Source: Nannocystis sp. RBIL2 (GTDB taxonomy: Bacteria; Myxococcota_A; Polyangia; Nannocystales; Nannocystaceae). From it: 64,000 nucleotides of DNA. A program made the translations under genes and the position numbers. The notes beneath the pieces were generated by a model. That model was not told the origin of the DNA. It was given only the letters and a program-made list of their open reading frames with translations, and searched no databases. Of the stretch, positions 27,200 through 37,504 are shown piece after piece. Each line of letters begins with the position of its first letter. Position 1 is the stretch's first letter. The stretch spans positions 4,860,151-4,924,150 of the forward strand of contig NZ_JAPNJW010000002.1 of assembly GCF_026626745.1 (NCBI RefSeq). The letters run 5' to 3'.

Positions 27200-28705
27200 A
27201 TGAGGATGGAGATCGACGTAGTCGTCGTCGGCGCGGGCCCGGTGGGCCTGATGCTGGCGGCGGAGCTGGCGCTCGCGGGCGTGCGGGTGCGCGTCTTCGA
27301 GCAGCGGGCGCGGCGGACGGAGCAGTCGCGCGCGCTCACCCTTCACCCGCGGAGCCTCGAGCTCCTCGACCAGCGGGGCATCGTCGACCGATTCGTGCGT
27401 CGTGGTGTCCCGATCCCCAGCGCCCACTTCGCAGCGCTCGACACGCGGCTCGACTTCTCGCGCCTGCCGACCCCGCACCCCTACACGCTCTTTCTGCCGC
27501 AAGTGCACACCGAGGAGCTGCTCGAGGAGCGGGCCCGCGAGCTCGGCGTCGAGGTCGTCCGCGAGCACACGCTCGTCGACCTCGCGCAGACCGACGACGC
27601 CGTCGCCTTGCGGGTCCAGGGGCCCGGCGGCGAGCTCGACGTGCGGGCGCGTTACGCCGTCGGCTGCGACGGAGCCGGCAGCGCCGTGCGCCGGGCGATC
27701 GGCGTCGACTTTCCCGGCAGCGCGACCACCCGCACGGCGATCCTCGGCGACGTCGTCCTGTCCGACCCGCCGGCGCGCCCGGTCTCGCGGACGAACGCGC
27801 AGGGCCTGCTGCTGCTGGTCCCCCTCGGCGACGGCGCGCATCGGATCGTCGTCGTCGATCCGACGCGGGCGCAGGTCCCCGTCGCGGAGCCGGTCACGCT
27901 CGCGGAGCTGCGCGGCTCGGTGACGCGGATCTTCGGCACCGACCTCGGGATGCACGCCCCGCGCTGGCTGTCGCGCTTCGGCGACGCGACCCGGCTCGCC
28001 GAACGCTATCGCGTCGGCCGGGTGTTCCTCGCCGGCGACGCCGCGCACATGCACTTCCCCGCGGGCGGCCAGGGGCTCAACGTCGGCCTGCAGGACGCGA
28101 CCAACCTCGGCTGGAAGTTGGCGGCCGCGGTCCACGGCTGGGCGCCGCCCTGGCTGCTCGACAGCTACCACGACGAGCGGCGCCCGGTCGGCGAGGCGCT
28201 CGCCCGGAACACCACCGCGCAGGGCAAGCTCATGGACGTCTCGCCCGAGGGCCTGGCCCTGCGCGAGCTGTTCGACGAGCTCCTCGCCATCCCGCCGGTC
28301 CAGCGCAAGCTGGCGGGCCTGATCAGCGCGATCGACGTGGCCTATCCCGCCGCTGTCGGCACGCACCCGCTGGTGGGGCGACGCGTGCCCGATCTCCACC
28401 TGGCCAGCGAGCGCGGCCCGCAGCGCCTCTACGCCTCGCTGCACGCGGGCCGCTTCGTGCTGCTCGCTCGCCCCGACGACCTCGAGTTGCGCGACGTCTG
28501 GGCGCCGTGGCGCGATCGGGTCGAGCTCGTGCTCGCGACCTTCGCCGCGGACCAGGACGAGCTCGAGGGGGCCACGCGGCTCCTGATCCGCCCGGACGGT
28601 CACGTCGCGAGGGCCGGCGACGACGTGTCGTCCCTGGGCGCCGTCCTGCCGCTCTGGTGCGGGCCCGCGGCGACCCGAGCTCCTCGACCGGCCTCTGGCG
28701 AGTGA
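27200..28705 (+). CDS. FAD-dependent aromatic monooxygenase (RifMO/PgaE-like)
   Basis: 501 residues. The FAD Rossmann motif is VVVGAGPVGLMLAAELALAG; the second FAD motif is VGCDGAGSAVRRAIG; the GD block is GRVFLAGDAAHMHFPAGGQG followed by LNVGLQDATNLGWKL. This is the class A flavoprotein hydroxylase pattern. From about residue 370 a thioredoxin-like C-terminal domain follows, as in rifampicin and polyketide hydroxylases. It would hydroxylate an aromatic or polyketide substrate with NAD(P)H. It is controlled by the divergent TetR-like protein, which suggests xenobiotic or antibiotic modification. Start at ATG 27200, with GAGGAGG upstream. Confidence 0.88.
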   Translation: MRMEIDVVVVGAGPVGLMLAAELALAGVRVRVFEQRARRTEQSRALTLHPRSLELLDQRGIVDRFVRRGVPIPSAHFAALDTRLDFSRLPTPHPYTLFLPQVHTEELLEERARELGVEVVREHTLVDLAQTDDAVALRVQGPGGELDVRARYAVGCDGAGSAVRRAIGVDFPGSATTRTAILGDVVLSDPPARPVSRTNAQGLLLLVPLGDGAHRIVVVDPTRAQVPVAEPVTLAELRGSVTRIFGTDLGMHAPRWLSRFGDATRLAERYRVGRVFLAGDAAHMHFPAGGQGLNVGLQDATNLGWKLAAAVHGWAPPWLLDSYHDERRPVGEALARNTTAQGKLMDVSPEGLALRELFDELLAIPPVQRKLAGLISAIDVAYPAAVGTHPLVGRRVPDLHLASERGPQRLYASLHAGRFVLLARPDDLELRDVWAPWRDRVELVLATFAADQDELEGATRLLIRPDGHVARAGDDVSSLGAVLPLWCGPAATRAPRPASGE

Positions 28706-28868
28706 GACCATGGCTCCTCGGTTCGAGCTCGCGCTGCACTCCCGAGGAGCACCCCGGCGATGCCAGCGGGGGCGCTCGCGCGCCACCCCGAGCGTGACGG
28801 CATGCGAGCTGCGTGGACCGCAGGGGGCCCTTCCCGGGCGTACGCGTGTGGCGTAGCCTCCGCGGCGC

Positions 28869-29780
28869 ATGTCGAAGTCGGTCCTGGGGTTCACCGCGTC
28901 GTTGCTGCTCGTCTCACTCGCTTGCCGTCGATCCGAGCCGGCCGCGCCGGTTCCTCCGAGCGAGGCCGCGACGACCGAGGCGAGCGCGCCCGTGGCCTCG
29001 CCGACGCAGGCCGAGCCGGTCGCCGCGAAGGAGCCCGACTGCAGCCCGGCGACCATCGACCGCGGGGGCGACGGTTGGCACGACGGTGCGGCCTGCGTCG
29101 AGCGGCTGGTGCCCCGGTGCGAGCAGGGTGATCCCGAAGCCTGCATGGGCGCGGCGACGATCATGCTCAACGGCAGCGGCGGCGCGGCGCAGGAGCCCGC
29201 GCGCGCGCTGGCCGTGGTGACCGGCGCGTGCGAGCGCGGCAACTCGGTCGGCTGTCTGATCGCCGCGGTGATCCACGACAAGGGGCTCGGCGTCGCCGTC
29301 GATCCCGCGGCGGCGACCGCCTTCATCGACAAGGCGTGCGCTCTCGGTGATGCGCAGGGCTGCCAGGCCAAGGCCGCGCGCGCGCCGAAGAGCCCCGCGT
29401 TCATCGCCGAGGCCAACCTCTCGGTCGGCTCGATCGCCGCCGACGGGCTCGAGCTGCGCGACCTGATGTGCGACGTGACGGGTGGCATGCCGATGCTCGG
29501 CGCGCTCGTCATCGCCGGGTCGCTGGCGAAGCAGCGGCGCGCGCTCGACAAGTGCGCGCCGGCCGGTCAAGCGTTCGCGGCGACCTGGACCTTCGCCGGC
29601 GGCAAGACGCGCGACGTGGCGGCCAGCGGCGGCTCGCCTGCTGCCAACGCCTGCGTCGAGAAGGCGCTCGCGCGCACCGTGGCGACGCTCGACGGCCGCT
29701 GCGGCGCGATCGTCCTGGTCGGCAAGCTCGCGGGCGCCGAGGCGACGCTCGAGGCGGTGCGCAGCGGCGCCGCGAATTGA
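28869..29780 (+). CDS. Sel1-like-repeat lipoprotein
   Basis: 303 residues with a lipoprotein signal (MSKSVLGFTASLLLVSLACR), then an Ala/Pro/Glu linker. Two to three cysteine-bearing Sel1-type units follow (CEQGDPEACMGAATIMLNGS, ACERGNSVGCLIAAVIHDKG and ACALGDAQGCQAKAARA). This pattern is seen in Hcp-like secreted proteins, where each unit has an internal disulfide. The C-terminal ~130 residues have paired cysteines (LMCDVTGG, DKCAPAG, NACVEKAL, DGRCGAIV). They resemble the myxobacterial domain in which conserved residues flank an AxxACxxxA-type helix. Role unknown; likely periplasmic or surface. Confidence 0.75.
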   Translation: MSKSVLGFTASLLLVSLACRRSEPAAPVPPSEAATTEASAPVASPTQAEPVAAKEPDCSPATIDRGGDGWHDGAACVERLVPRCEQGDPEACMGAATIMLNGSGGAAQEPARALAVVTGACERGNSVGCLIAAVIHDKGLGVAVDPAAATAFIDKACALGDAQGCQAKAARAPKSPAFIAEANLSVGSIAADGLELRDLMCDVTGGMPMLGALVIAGSLAKQRRALDKCAPAGQAFAATWTFAGGKTRDVAASGGSPAANACVEKALARTVATLDGRCGAIVLVGKLAGAEATLEAVRSGAAN

Positions 29781-29864
29781 CCGATCGGGGAAGCCAGCCG
29801 ATCACCACCGCTTCGCTGCGAGTCGTCCACCAGGTCGGCTCGCCGCTGCACCACAGGTCGCGCG

Positions 29865-29886
29865 ATGCTCCTGTCCCAAAGAGCAT
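29865..29886. repeat. CATGTCC palindromic element, copy 9
   Basis: ATGCTC and GAGCAT arms surround the loop CTGTCCCAAA. The arms match the inner part of the 16745-16776 copy (GGGACATGCTC). Confidence 0.55.
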
Positions 29887-29891
29887 GTGTT

Positions 29892-29917
29892 GACAGGCAT
29901 GTCCTTAAAACCATGTC
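29892..29917. repeat. CATGTCC palindromic element, copy 10
   Basis: CATG-TCCTTAAAAC-CATG has the same spacer, except for one base, as copy 2 (TCCTTTAAAC at 6456). The outer arms GACAGG/CATGTC have partly decayed. Confidence 0.6.
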
Positions 29918-30023
29918 TCGGCATTCAGCTCGGCACCGCGCGCTTCAGGCGCATGGAACATGGCGGACGCGGGGAGCCGACGGGCGAGTGGACCTCGCCG
30001 CGCCGCGCGTGTAGCCTCGTCCG

Positions 30024-30310
30024 ATGCGTTGGACTTCTTATGGCATGAGTGTATCGGTGCTCGCGTGCATGGCGGCCTGTCCCGATTCGGGCAAGCCCGG
30101 GGAGGGCACCGAGACGGACGGCGGGTCGACGGCGGGCAGCTCGAACCCCGGGACGGACGGGGCGTCGAACACGAGCAACGGCGCGGAGACGACCGCGCCG
30201 ACGCCGAGCACGAGTACGCGGTCGACGTCGGCAAGGCGGTGATCGATCCGTCGCCTCACTATTCGGTGCACCAGGAGGTGGTGCTCCGCCGCGTGCGGAC
30301 CGGCGGCTGA
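30024..30310 (+). pseudogene. Frameshifted lipoprotein gene remnant
   Basis: From 30024 a short frame reads MRWTSYGMSVSVLACMAACP, a lipoprotein signal, then a Ser/Thr/Gly linker (GTETDGGSTAGSSNPGTDG), and stops at 30242. In another frame the text EYAVDVGKAVIDPSPHYSVH continues to a stop at 30310. The two parts look like the beginning and end of one lipoprotein gene whose middle has been lost or frameshifted. The parent is one of the linker-type lipoproteins common in this genome. Confidence 0.45.
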
Positions 30311-30725
30311 GGGCGACGGCGGCGGCCGGCCCGTTCGGGTGTCTCCTAGGGCATGTCCGAAGGGTCATGCCCATGGCTGACAGGAGCATTCACGGCAGCG
30401 CCTCGTGCGACCCGCGCTCGGCCAGCGGACTCGACGGTTTTTAATACTCGGCGCGGCGGTCGGGTTTGGAGGAGGGCTGCAACACGTTCTACAGGCCATG
30501 CGCGCATGACTCCGACCGAGCTCGGCGATGAGGACCTGCGAGGAAGACATGAGCCTCGTAGCGACCACATTCGCGGCACACGACCAGACAGGCACCGGGA
30601 AAAAAATCGTCGGCGACCTTGGAGGAACGTTTCGTTCCGCGGCCTAAGGGCGACGAACACCGTCGCTAGTGCGCGAGCTCGTGCACTTGCCCCGACACGA
30701 CGGTCGGTTCAAAGGAAGCACGACA
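30311..30725. other. Intergenic region, no gene recognised
   Basis: About 415 bases before the lipoprotein gene at 30726. It includes one palindromic repeat (30349-30372). Open frames here have no protein-like features. Confidence 0.4.
30349..30372. repeat. CATGTCC palindromic element, copy 11
   Basis: GGGCATG-T-CC-GAAG-GG-T-CATGCCC is a 24-base inverted repeat with a single central T/T mismatch. The loop GAAG is the complement of the CTTC loop in copy 1. Confidence 0.75.
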
Positions 30726-31859
30726 ATGGCACACCACAATTGGAAGTTCGGTTTCGTAGCGCTCACGCTGCTGGGATTCGCATGCGACCAGGCGCGGTCG
30801 GGCGACATGCGCGCGCTCACCGAGGTCACCCCGATGAATTCCGCCGAGGCGTGCGGTGAAGCCTCGGTCGAGCTCATCGCCGGACAGAACATCGACGTCG
30901 GGTCGGTCACCGTCTACAACGACGAGACCACGGTCTGCGTCGCGTTCGCCACCGAAGCCGACTGGTACCTGACCGAGACGCACCTCGCCATCGCCACCGA
31001 GCCCGCGGACCTCCCGCAGAAGAACGGAAACCCGATCCCCGGGCAGTTCCCGCTCCACCACGAAGATCTGTGGACGCAGCACGACGCTTTCTGCGTGCTG
31101 CTCGCCGACATCGGCGCGGAGCCGGGCGACCCCCTGTACATCGCGACCCACGCCGCGGTCGCGCAGGAGATCGATGGCGAGCTCGTCGGTGGAGAGACCG
31201 CGTGGGGTCAGGGACAAGACTTCCCCGGCAAGAACTGGGGCATGTACTTCGAGTACGTGCCATCGACGTGTGACGGGGGCGAGTCGTGCGGCTACCGCAC
31301 GCAGACCCAGGGCGGCTGGGGCACCGTCTGCCAGGGCGACAATCCTGGCTGCTACCGCGATGCACACTTCGACGCGGCGTTCCCGGACGGGCTCGTCGTC
31401 GGCTGCGGCGACCTGCACGCGACGCTGCTCGGCAGCGCCGCCGTCGAGCGGGCGTTGCCGACCGGGGGCTCGCCGCGGGCGCTCCTGCCCGGGGAGGCCG
31501 TCTCCTACGACGGCTCCGACGCCGATCCGACCGTCGGCACCGTGCTCTTCGGTCAGGTCGTCGCGCTCAGCCTGAGCGTCGCGTTTGACGCGTTCGACGA
31601 CTACAAGCAGGTCGACACGCCGGTCCCGCTGGCCGATCTCGTGATCGCCGACCCCGAGAGCCCCTGCGCCGGCATGAGCGTCGGCGAGGTGCTCACGGCG
31701 GCCAACGCCGCGCTCGGCGGTTGCCCTGCGACGCTCTCCGCCTCCGAGCTCAGCGATTGCGCGGCAATGATCAACGAGGCCTACGTCGACGGCGAGGCAG
31801 AGGTTTGCAGCGACACCCTCGAGATCCCGACCCCGACCCCGACCCCGATCCCCGGTTGA
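30726..31859 (+). CDS. Secreted lipoprotein with a widespread beta-rich domain
   Basis: 377 residues from ATG 30726, preceded by AAAGGAAG. The signal reads MAHHNWKFGFVALTLLGFAC. The first half has SVTVYNDETTVCVAFATEAD, WYLTETHLAIATEPADLPQ and PIPGQFPLHH. This block (coupled value-in-time, WYLTETHL, GNPIPGQFP) recurs in secreted proteins of many bacteria, but I know of no assigned function. Cysteines are paired in the middle (CDGGESCGYRTQTQGGWGTVC). The C-terminal ~100 residues (SPCAGMSVGEVLTAANAALG) form a small helical repeat, followed by a TPTPTPTP tail. Probably outer-surface exposed. Monocistronic. Confidence 0.72.
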   Translation: MAHHNWKFGFVALTLLGFACDQARSGDMRALTEVTPMNSAEACGEASVELIAGQNIDVGSVTVYNDETTVCVAFATEADWYLTETHLAIATEPADLPQKNGNPIPGQFPLHHEDLWTQHDAFCVLLADIGAEPGDPLYIATHAAVAQEIDGELVGGETAWGQGQDFPGKNWGMYFEYVPSTCDGGESCGYRTQTQGGWGTVCQGDNPGCYRDAHFDAAFPDGLVVGCGDLHATLLGSAAVERALPTGGSPRALLPGEAVSYDGSDADPTVGTVLFGQVVALSLSVAFDAFDDYKQVDTPVPLADLVIADPESPCAGMSVGEVLTAANAALGGCPATLSASELSDCAAMINEAYVDGEAEVCSDTLEIPTPTPTPIPG

Positions 31860-31950
31860 GCGGGAGGTCGGCCGTGGTCCGCGCGTCGCCGTGGGGGCGC
31901 GCGGGTCATGGAACTCGAGGGGGTGGTCGCGAGCTGACGCCGCACAAGGG

Positions 31951-33543
31951 TCAGGGCGAGACCGCCTCGTCCTCGTCGAAATCGTCGCTCCCCGCGGGAC
32001 GGACGACCAGGTGGCGGAAGGGCTCGTGGCCCTCCGAGTAGACCTCGACGAGGTGGTATCGCGCCGCGATCCGGTGCTGCACCTTGCGCAACGGCGGCGT
32101 CTGAGCCCGCAGCGCCACTGTGATGTTCTCGCTCACTGCCCGCTCGATCGCCTGCTCGATCTCGACGATCGCCTCGCGGACGACTTCGTCATCCATGCCC
32201 GGCACCGTCGGGAAGGCCGCCTGCAGCGCGCGTCGCAGCTCCGAGCCGCTGTTGCGCTTGACCGTGTGCACCGGCCGACCCTCCTCCGCCAGTCGGCGGA
32301 TCTTCTGGTCGTCCGCCCGGGCGCGCAGCGCGATGATCATGTCAGCATGCTCGGGGTTGTTCACGATCTGCACGTCCACCGCGACGTCGCGGAGAGCGCG
32401 GGCCAGGAGGTCGCGGCTGAGCGCGTGCAGGTAGACCCGCACCGGGCCCTCCCACGTGGCCGGGCTCCCCACCCGGATGCGGCTGGCGGGGACTGCGGGG
32501 GCCGCGGGCGCGGCCTCGGGGACAGCGGGCGCGGGAGCGCGGCCCGGCTGCCGGCGCTCGCCCCTCACGGCCTCGCCGGCGAGCAAGCGGTCGACCGCGG
32601 CGCCAGCGTCGTGATGCACCACGACCTCGTCGCGACCGACCATCTCGACCACGACATCGAAGGTGGGAGCGCCTCGACGCTCGGTGATCGTCTTCGCGGA
32701 GCGTCGCCGCCGCGCCTCCTCGTCTCCGAGCGTGACGGTGTGCACGCCGCCGACCAGGTCCGAGAGGGTCGGGTTCAGCACCAGGTTCTCGAGCGTGTTG
32801 CCGTGCGCCGTGCCGATGAGCTGCACCCCGCGCTCGGCGATGGTGCGCGCGGCCGCGGCCTCGGCCCCAGTGCCGATCTCGTCGACGACGATCACCTCGG
32901 GCATGTGGTTCTCGACCGCTTCGATCATCACTGCGTGCTGGCGGTCGGGCCGCGGCACCTGCATCCGCCGCGCGGCGCCGATACCGGGGTGCGGCACGTC
33001 GCCGTCGCCGCCGATCTCGTTGGAGGTGTCGACCACGACGACGCGCCGTCCCAGGTCGTCGGCCAGCACGCGCGCGATCTCCCGCAGCTTGGTCGTCTTG
33101 CCGACACCCGGCCGGCCCAGCAGCAGCACGTTCTGCCCGGTCTCGACCAAATCCCGCAGCAGATCGATCGCGCCGACCACCGCGCGGCCGACGCGCAGGG
33201 TCAGCCCCACGACCTCACCGCGCCGGTTTCGGATGACCGAGATCCGGTGCAGCGTGCCCTCGATGCCGGTTCGGTTGTCCTCGCCCACCGGGCTCAGCTC
33301 TCTGAGCACGGCGTCGATCTCCGCGCGGCTGACGGGCGTGCCAGCGAGGCGTTCGGCGCGGTTCTCGAGCCGCGCCTCGGGCGTGCGACCGAGGTCCATC
33401 ACCACCTCGAGCAACTGAGCCGGCGCCAGCGCGCGCACGGCGCTCTGCAGCTCGGCGGGCAGGACCCCGATGAGAAGTCCGAGTTCGTGGTCCGTTGTGC
33501 TTGTCACGGACCCCACATAATGCCGCCCGGCGAGGTCCGCCAT
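31951..33543 (-). CDS. AAA ATPase with C-terminal R3H domain (Ycf45/SpoIIIAA-like)
   Basis: 530 residues from ATG 33543, or 518 from the GTG at 33507; neither has a strong ribosome site. The ATPase core has Walker A LLLGRPGVGKTTKLREIARV, VVVDTSNEIGGDGDVPHPGI, ARRMQVPRPDRQHAVMIEAV and Walker B PEVIVVDEIGTGAEAAAART. This is the signature of the ycf45-type family related to SpoIIIAA. An Ala/Pro linker follows, then a central domain, and a C-terminal R3H nucleic-acid-binding motif (RIAARYHLVEVYSEGHEPFR). Such proteins are predicted to bind single-stranded nucleic acid, and their role is not established. No operon partner. Confidence 0.85.
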   Translation of the reverse strand: MADLAGRHYVGSVTSTTDHELGLLIGVLPAELQSAVRALAPAQLLEVVMDLGRTPEARLENRAERLAGTPVSRAEIDAVLRELSPVGEDNRTGIEGTLHRISVIRNRRGEVVGLTLRVGRAVVGAIDLLRDLVETGQNVLLLGRPGVGKTTKLREIARVLADDLGRRVVVVDTSNEIGGDGDVPHPGIGAARRMQVPRPDRQHAVMIEAVENHMPEVIVVDEIGTGAEAAAARTIAERGVQLIGTAHGNTLENLVLNPTLSDLVGGVHTVTLGDEEARRRRSAKTITERRGAPTFDVVVEMVGRDEVVVHHDAGAAVDRLLAGEAVRGERRQPGRAPAPAVPEAAPAAPAVPASRIRVGSPATWEGPVRVYLHALSRDLLARALRDVAVDVQIVNNPEHADMIIALRARADDQKIRRLAEEGRPVHTVKRNSGSELRRALQAAFPTVPGMDDEVVREAIVEIEQAIERAVSENITVALRAQTPPLRKVQHRIAARYHLVEVYSEGHEPFRHLVVRPAGSDDFDEDEAVSP

Positions 33544-34137
33544 GGATCCGGGCAACGTTGGGCGCGTGCGCCTACGCGGGATCGGACAGGCCGCGGCCAG
33601 TCGAGCTCGGTGGCTCATGCTCGTGATTCACGGCCTCTGCTCTCCCAATTTCGCGGGGACCTCGTCTCACGAGACATTGGCAGGAGGGGGTCGAGCTCCG
33701 TCACGACGACCTGCAGGCCCGAGGTCCCGCCAGCCCGTGGATGGATCGCTACGCCTCCCGCGGCTCGAGCATCCGCGGGACGCATCATTCTCCGCTCAGT
33801 GCAATCGCCTGCTGAAGGCAATTGCCCAACCCGCAGAGATGAACGCGAAGCCAGCCGGACCACGAAGTCTGCTTCGGCGATGCGGTCGGCGCGGCGGCGA
33901 CCGCGGTGTCCGGAAATGGGATCGGGCACGTCGTCTCCGAACACTGCCGGGCGCGCCAGCCGCCCTAATGCCGCGGAATCACATGTGGCACGCTCTTCGC
34001 TGGGAAGGGGGCGTGGGCAGTCCCAGGCAGCGGAGCCGGCTCGCCAGGTATCGCCGCAGGCTCGTCGCCGCGGCGCTCGCCGGCGCGTCGCTGGTGCTGA
34101 CGACTCGAGCTCGAATCGCCGCACGAAGAGACAAGCA
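33544..34137. other. Intergenic region, no gene recognised
   Basis: About 590 bases between the R3H ATPase gene and the ABC exporter operon. It contains a short hairpin (GTCTCACGAGAC near 33664). I see no supportable gene and no copy of the CATGTCC palindrome. Confidence 0.4.
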
Positions 34138-34819
<682 letters not shown>

Positions 34820-34836
<17 letters not shown>

Positions 34837-37255
34837 AGAGCTGCGGTTCGCCGCGCGCGTGCTCGCCAAGAGCCCGAGCTACACCTTCGTCGCCGTCTTC
34901 ACGCTCGCGCTCGGCATCGGCGCGAACACGGCGATCTTCTCGACGGTCAACGCGGTGCTGCTGCGCCCGCTGCCGTACGAGCAGCCCGAGCGGCTGGTCG
35001 TGCTGACCGAGACCCAGCCGAAGTTCGAGGAGATGTCGGTCGCGTACCTCAACTACGTCGATTACCGGCAGCAGAGCTCGACCTTCGTCGACATGGGCGC
35101 GTTCAACAACGCGAGCGTCAACATCACCGGCCAGGGCGAGCCGGAGCGGCTCAAGGCGCAGCAGTTCTCGCAGAGCGTGCTGCCGGTGCTCGGGGTGGAG
35201 CCGCTGCTGGGGCGCAACTTCCTGGCCGAGGAGGACCGGCCGCACGGGCCGAAGGCGGTGATCTTGACGCACGGGTTCTGGCAGCGCCGCTTCGCCGGCG
35301 ACCCGGACATCGTCGGCGAGCCGATCACCCTCGACGGCGCGCCGTGGGACGTGGTGGGCGTGATGCCGCCGGACTTCCGGTTCTTCGGCACCTCCGACGT
35401 CATCATCCCGATCGGCCTGCGCGCCGACGATTTGAACTACCAGTCGCGCGGCAGCCACCCGGGGATCACCGTCGTCGGCCGGCTCAAGCCCGCCGTCACG
35501 ATCGAGCAGGCGACCACCGACCTGCGGGCGGTCGGCGACGGGCTGGCGAAGATCCACGAGCAGGTCCAGGACACCCGCGCGCGCCTGCAGGACATGCACG
35601 AGGACCTCGTCGAGGACCTCCGCGAGGGCATCCTGCTGCTGTACGGCGCGGTGATGTTCGTGCTGCTGATCACCGCGGCCAACGTCGCCAATCTGATGCT
35701 CGCGCGGGCGATGACGCGGCAGAAGGAGATGCGGATCCGGGCCGCGCTCGGGTCCGGGCGCTGGCGACTGATCCGCCAGCTGCTGGTCGAGAGCTCGCTG
35801 CTCGGGCTCGTCGGCGGCGCGATGGGCCTCCTGATCGCGCTGTGGGGCGTCGACCTGCTGGCAGCCGCGCGCCCGCAGGCGATCGAGGTGCTGGGACCTG
35901 TCGAGATCGACGCCCCGGTGCTCGCGTACACGCTCGCGGTCGGGCTCGGCACCGGCTTGCTGTTCGGGCTGGTGCCGGCGATCTACGCCTCGCGGCAGGA
36001 CCTCGCCCAGGCGCTCAAGGAAGCCGACCACCGCGCCACCGCGGCCGGCGGCCACCTCCGGATCCGCAACCTGCTGGTCGTCTTCGAGGTCGCGCTGGCG
36101 CTGGTCCTGCTGGTCGGCGCCGGCCTGTCGCTCCGCGGCTTCGCCAGGCTCACCGACGTCGACCCGGGCTTCGAGCCCGGGGACATCCTGACGATGGAGC
36201 TCTCGCTGCCGACCGCCCGCTACGACACCGCCACCGAGGTGCGCCGGTTCTGGACCGAGCTCGAGCGCCGCGTCGCCGAGATCCCCGGCGTCGTGTCGGC
36301 GTCGGCGTCGTCGGGCCTGCCGTTCGCCGGCGCCTCGGAGAGCTCGTTCCTGCTGGCCGGCGAGCCGCGCGTCATCGCCAACACCAAGATGGCGGTCGCA
36401 TACTTCGTCGACGCCGGCTACTTCGAGACGCTGAAGATCCCGCTGCACGCCGGGCGCACGTTCACGACGCAGGACACGACCGAGACCCCGCTGGCGCTGG
36501 TCATCGATCAGGCCCTCGCCGACAAGTTCTTCCCCGGGCAGGACCCGATCGGCCAGCAGCTGCAGGAGGGCATGACCGACAAGGGCGTCGCCGAGATCGT
36601 CGGGGTCGTCGGCCACGTCGCCCACTACGGGCTCGACGGGCCGCAACGGACGCAGTACCAGATGTACTACGCGTACCGGCAGCTGCCCGAGCAGATCCAG
36701 GCGAGGGTCGCGTCGGGCATGACGCTGAGCGTGCGCACGCAGGGCGATCCGCTCGGGTACGCGACTCAGGTGCGCGAGGCGGTCACTGCGGTCGACCCCG
36801 ACCAACCGGTGTTCGCGGTGCAGACGCTCGAGCAGTACATCGCGGACTCGGTCGCCCCGCGCCGCTTCACGAGCGCGCTGCTGTCGGTGTTCGCCGGGCT
36901 GGCGCTGCTGCTGGCGGCCGTCGGCCTGTACGCGACGATGGCCAACTCGGTGGCCCAGCGGACGCACGAACTCGGGGTCCGCATGGCGCTGGGGGCCCAG
37001 CCCCGCCACGTCGTGTGGCTGGTGGTGCGGCAGGGCCTGGTGCTGATCGTCGCCGGCGCCGCGCTCGGGCTCGTCGGAGCGCTGGCGCTGACGCGGCTGA
37101 TGACGTCGCTGCTGACGCAGCAGGTCAGCCCGACCGACCCCGCGACGTACTTCGGCGTGACGCTGCTGCTCGTGGTGATCGGGCTGCTGGCGGCCTATGT
37201 CCCTGCGCGCCGAGCCACTCGCATCGATCCAATCGGGGCGCTGCGCCAGGAATGA
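34820..37255 (+). CDS. ABC exporter permease of the duplicated MacB/FtsX (ADOP) type
   Basis: 811 residues. It starts with the N-terminal helix LRELRFAARVLAKSPSYTFV and FTLALGIGANTAIFSTVNAV, the mark of ADOP permeases, then LLRPLPYEQPERLVVLTE. Two periplasmic MacB_PCD regions alternate with two FtsX transmembrane domains. The first FtsX set lies at about 270-400, the second near the C-terminus (LVVRQGLVLIVAGAALGLVG), and the end reads YVPARRATRIDPIGALRQE. The family is frequent in Acidobacteria and Myxococcota; substrates are mostly unknown. It pairs with the overlapping ATPase gene. Confidence 0.9.
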
Positions 37256-37504
37256 CCCGCTCGACGCGGCGCTGCCCGTGCGAGTGATGACCGCACGAGG
37301 CAGCGCCGCGGGCGGCGCAGCTTCGTCCTGTCGGGGCCTCGGACGCCCACTGCACAGCGCGATCGGCCTCATCACAAATGTCTGAGGCCGCTGCAGAATA
37401 TTCTCAGGCCGGGCCCGCGTCGCCCGCGCTTGGCTTCGCTTCGCCAAGGATCTCGCAAAGACCCGGACTGGCACGTCCCGTGCTTGGCCTTACATTTTAC
37501 GGTC

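Larger units (their letters stand above)
29781..30023. other. Intergenic region with palindromic repeats
   Basis: About 240 bases after the Sel1-like gene. It holds two CATGTCC-type palindromes (29865-29886 and 29892-29917) and no gene. Confidence 0.5.
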
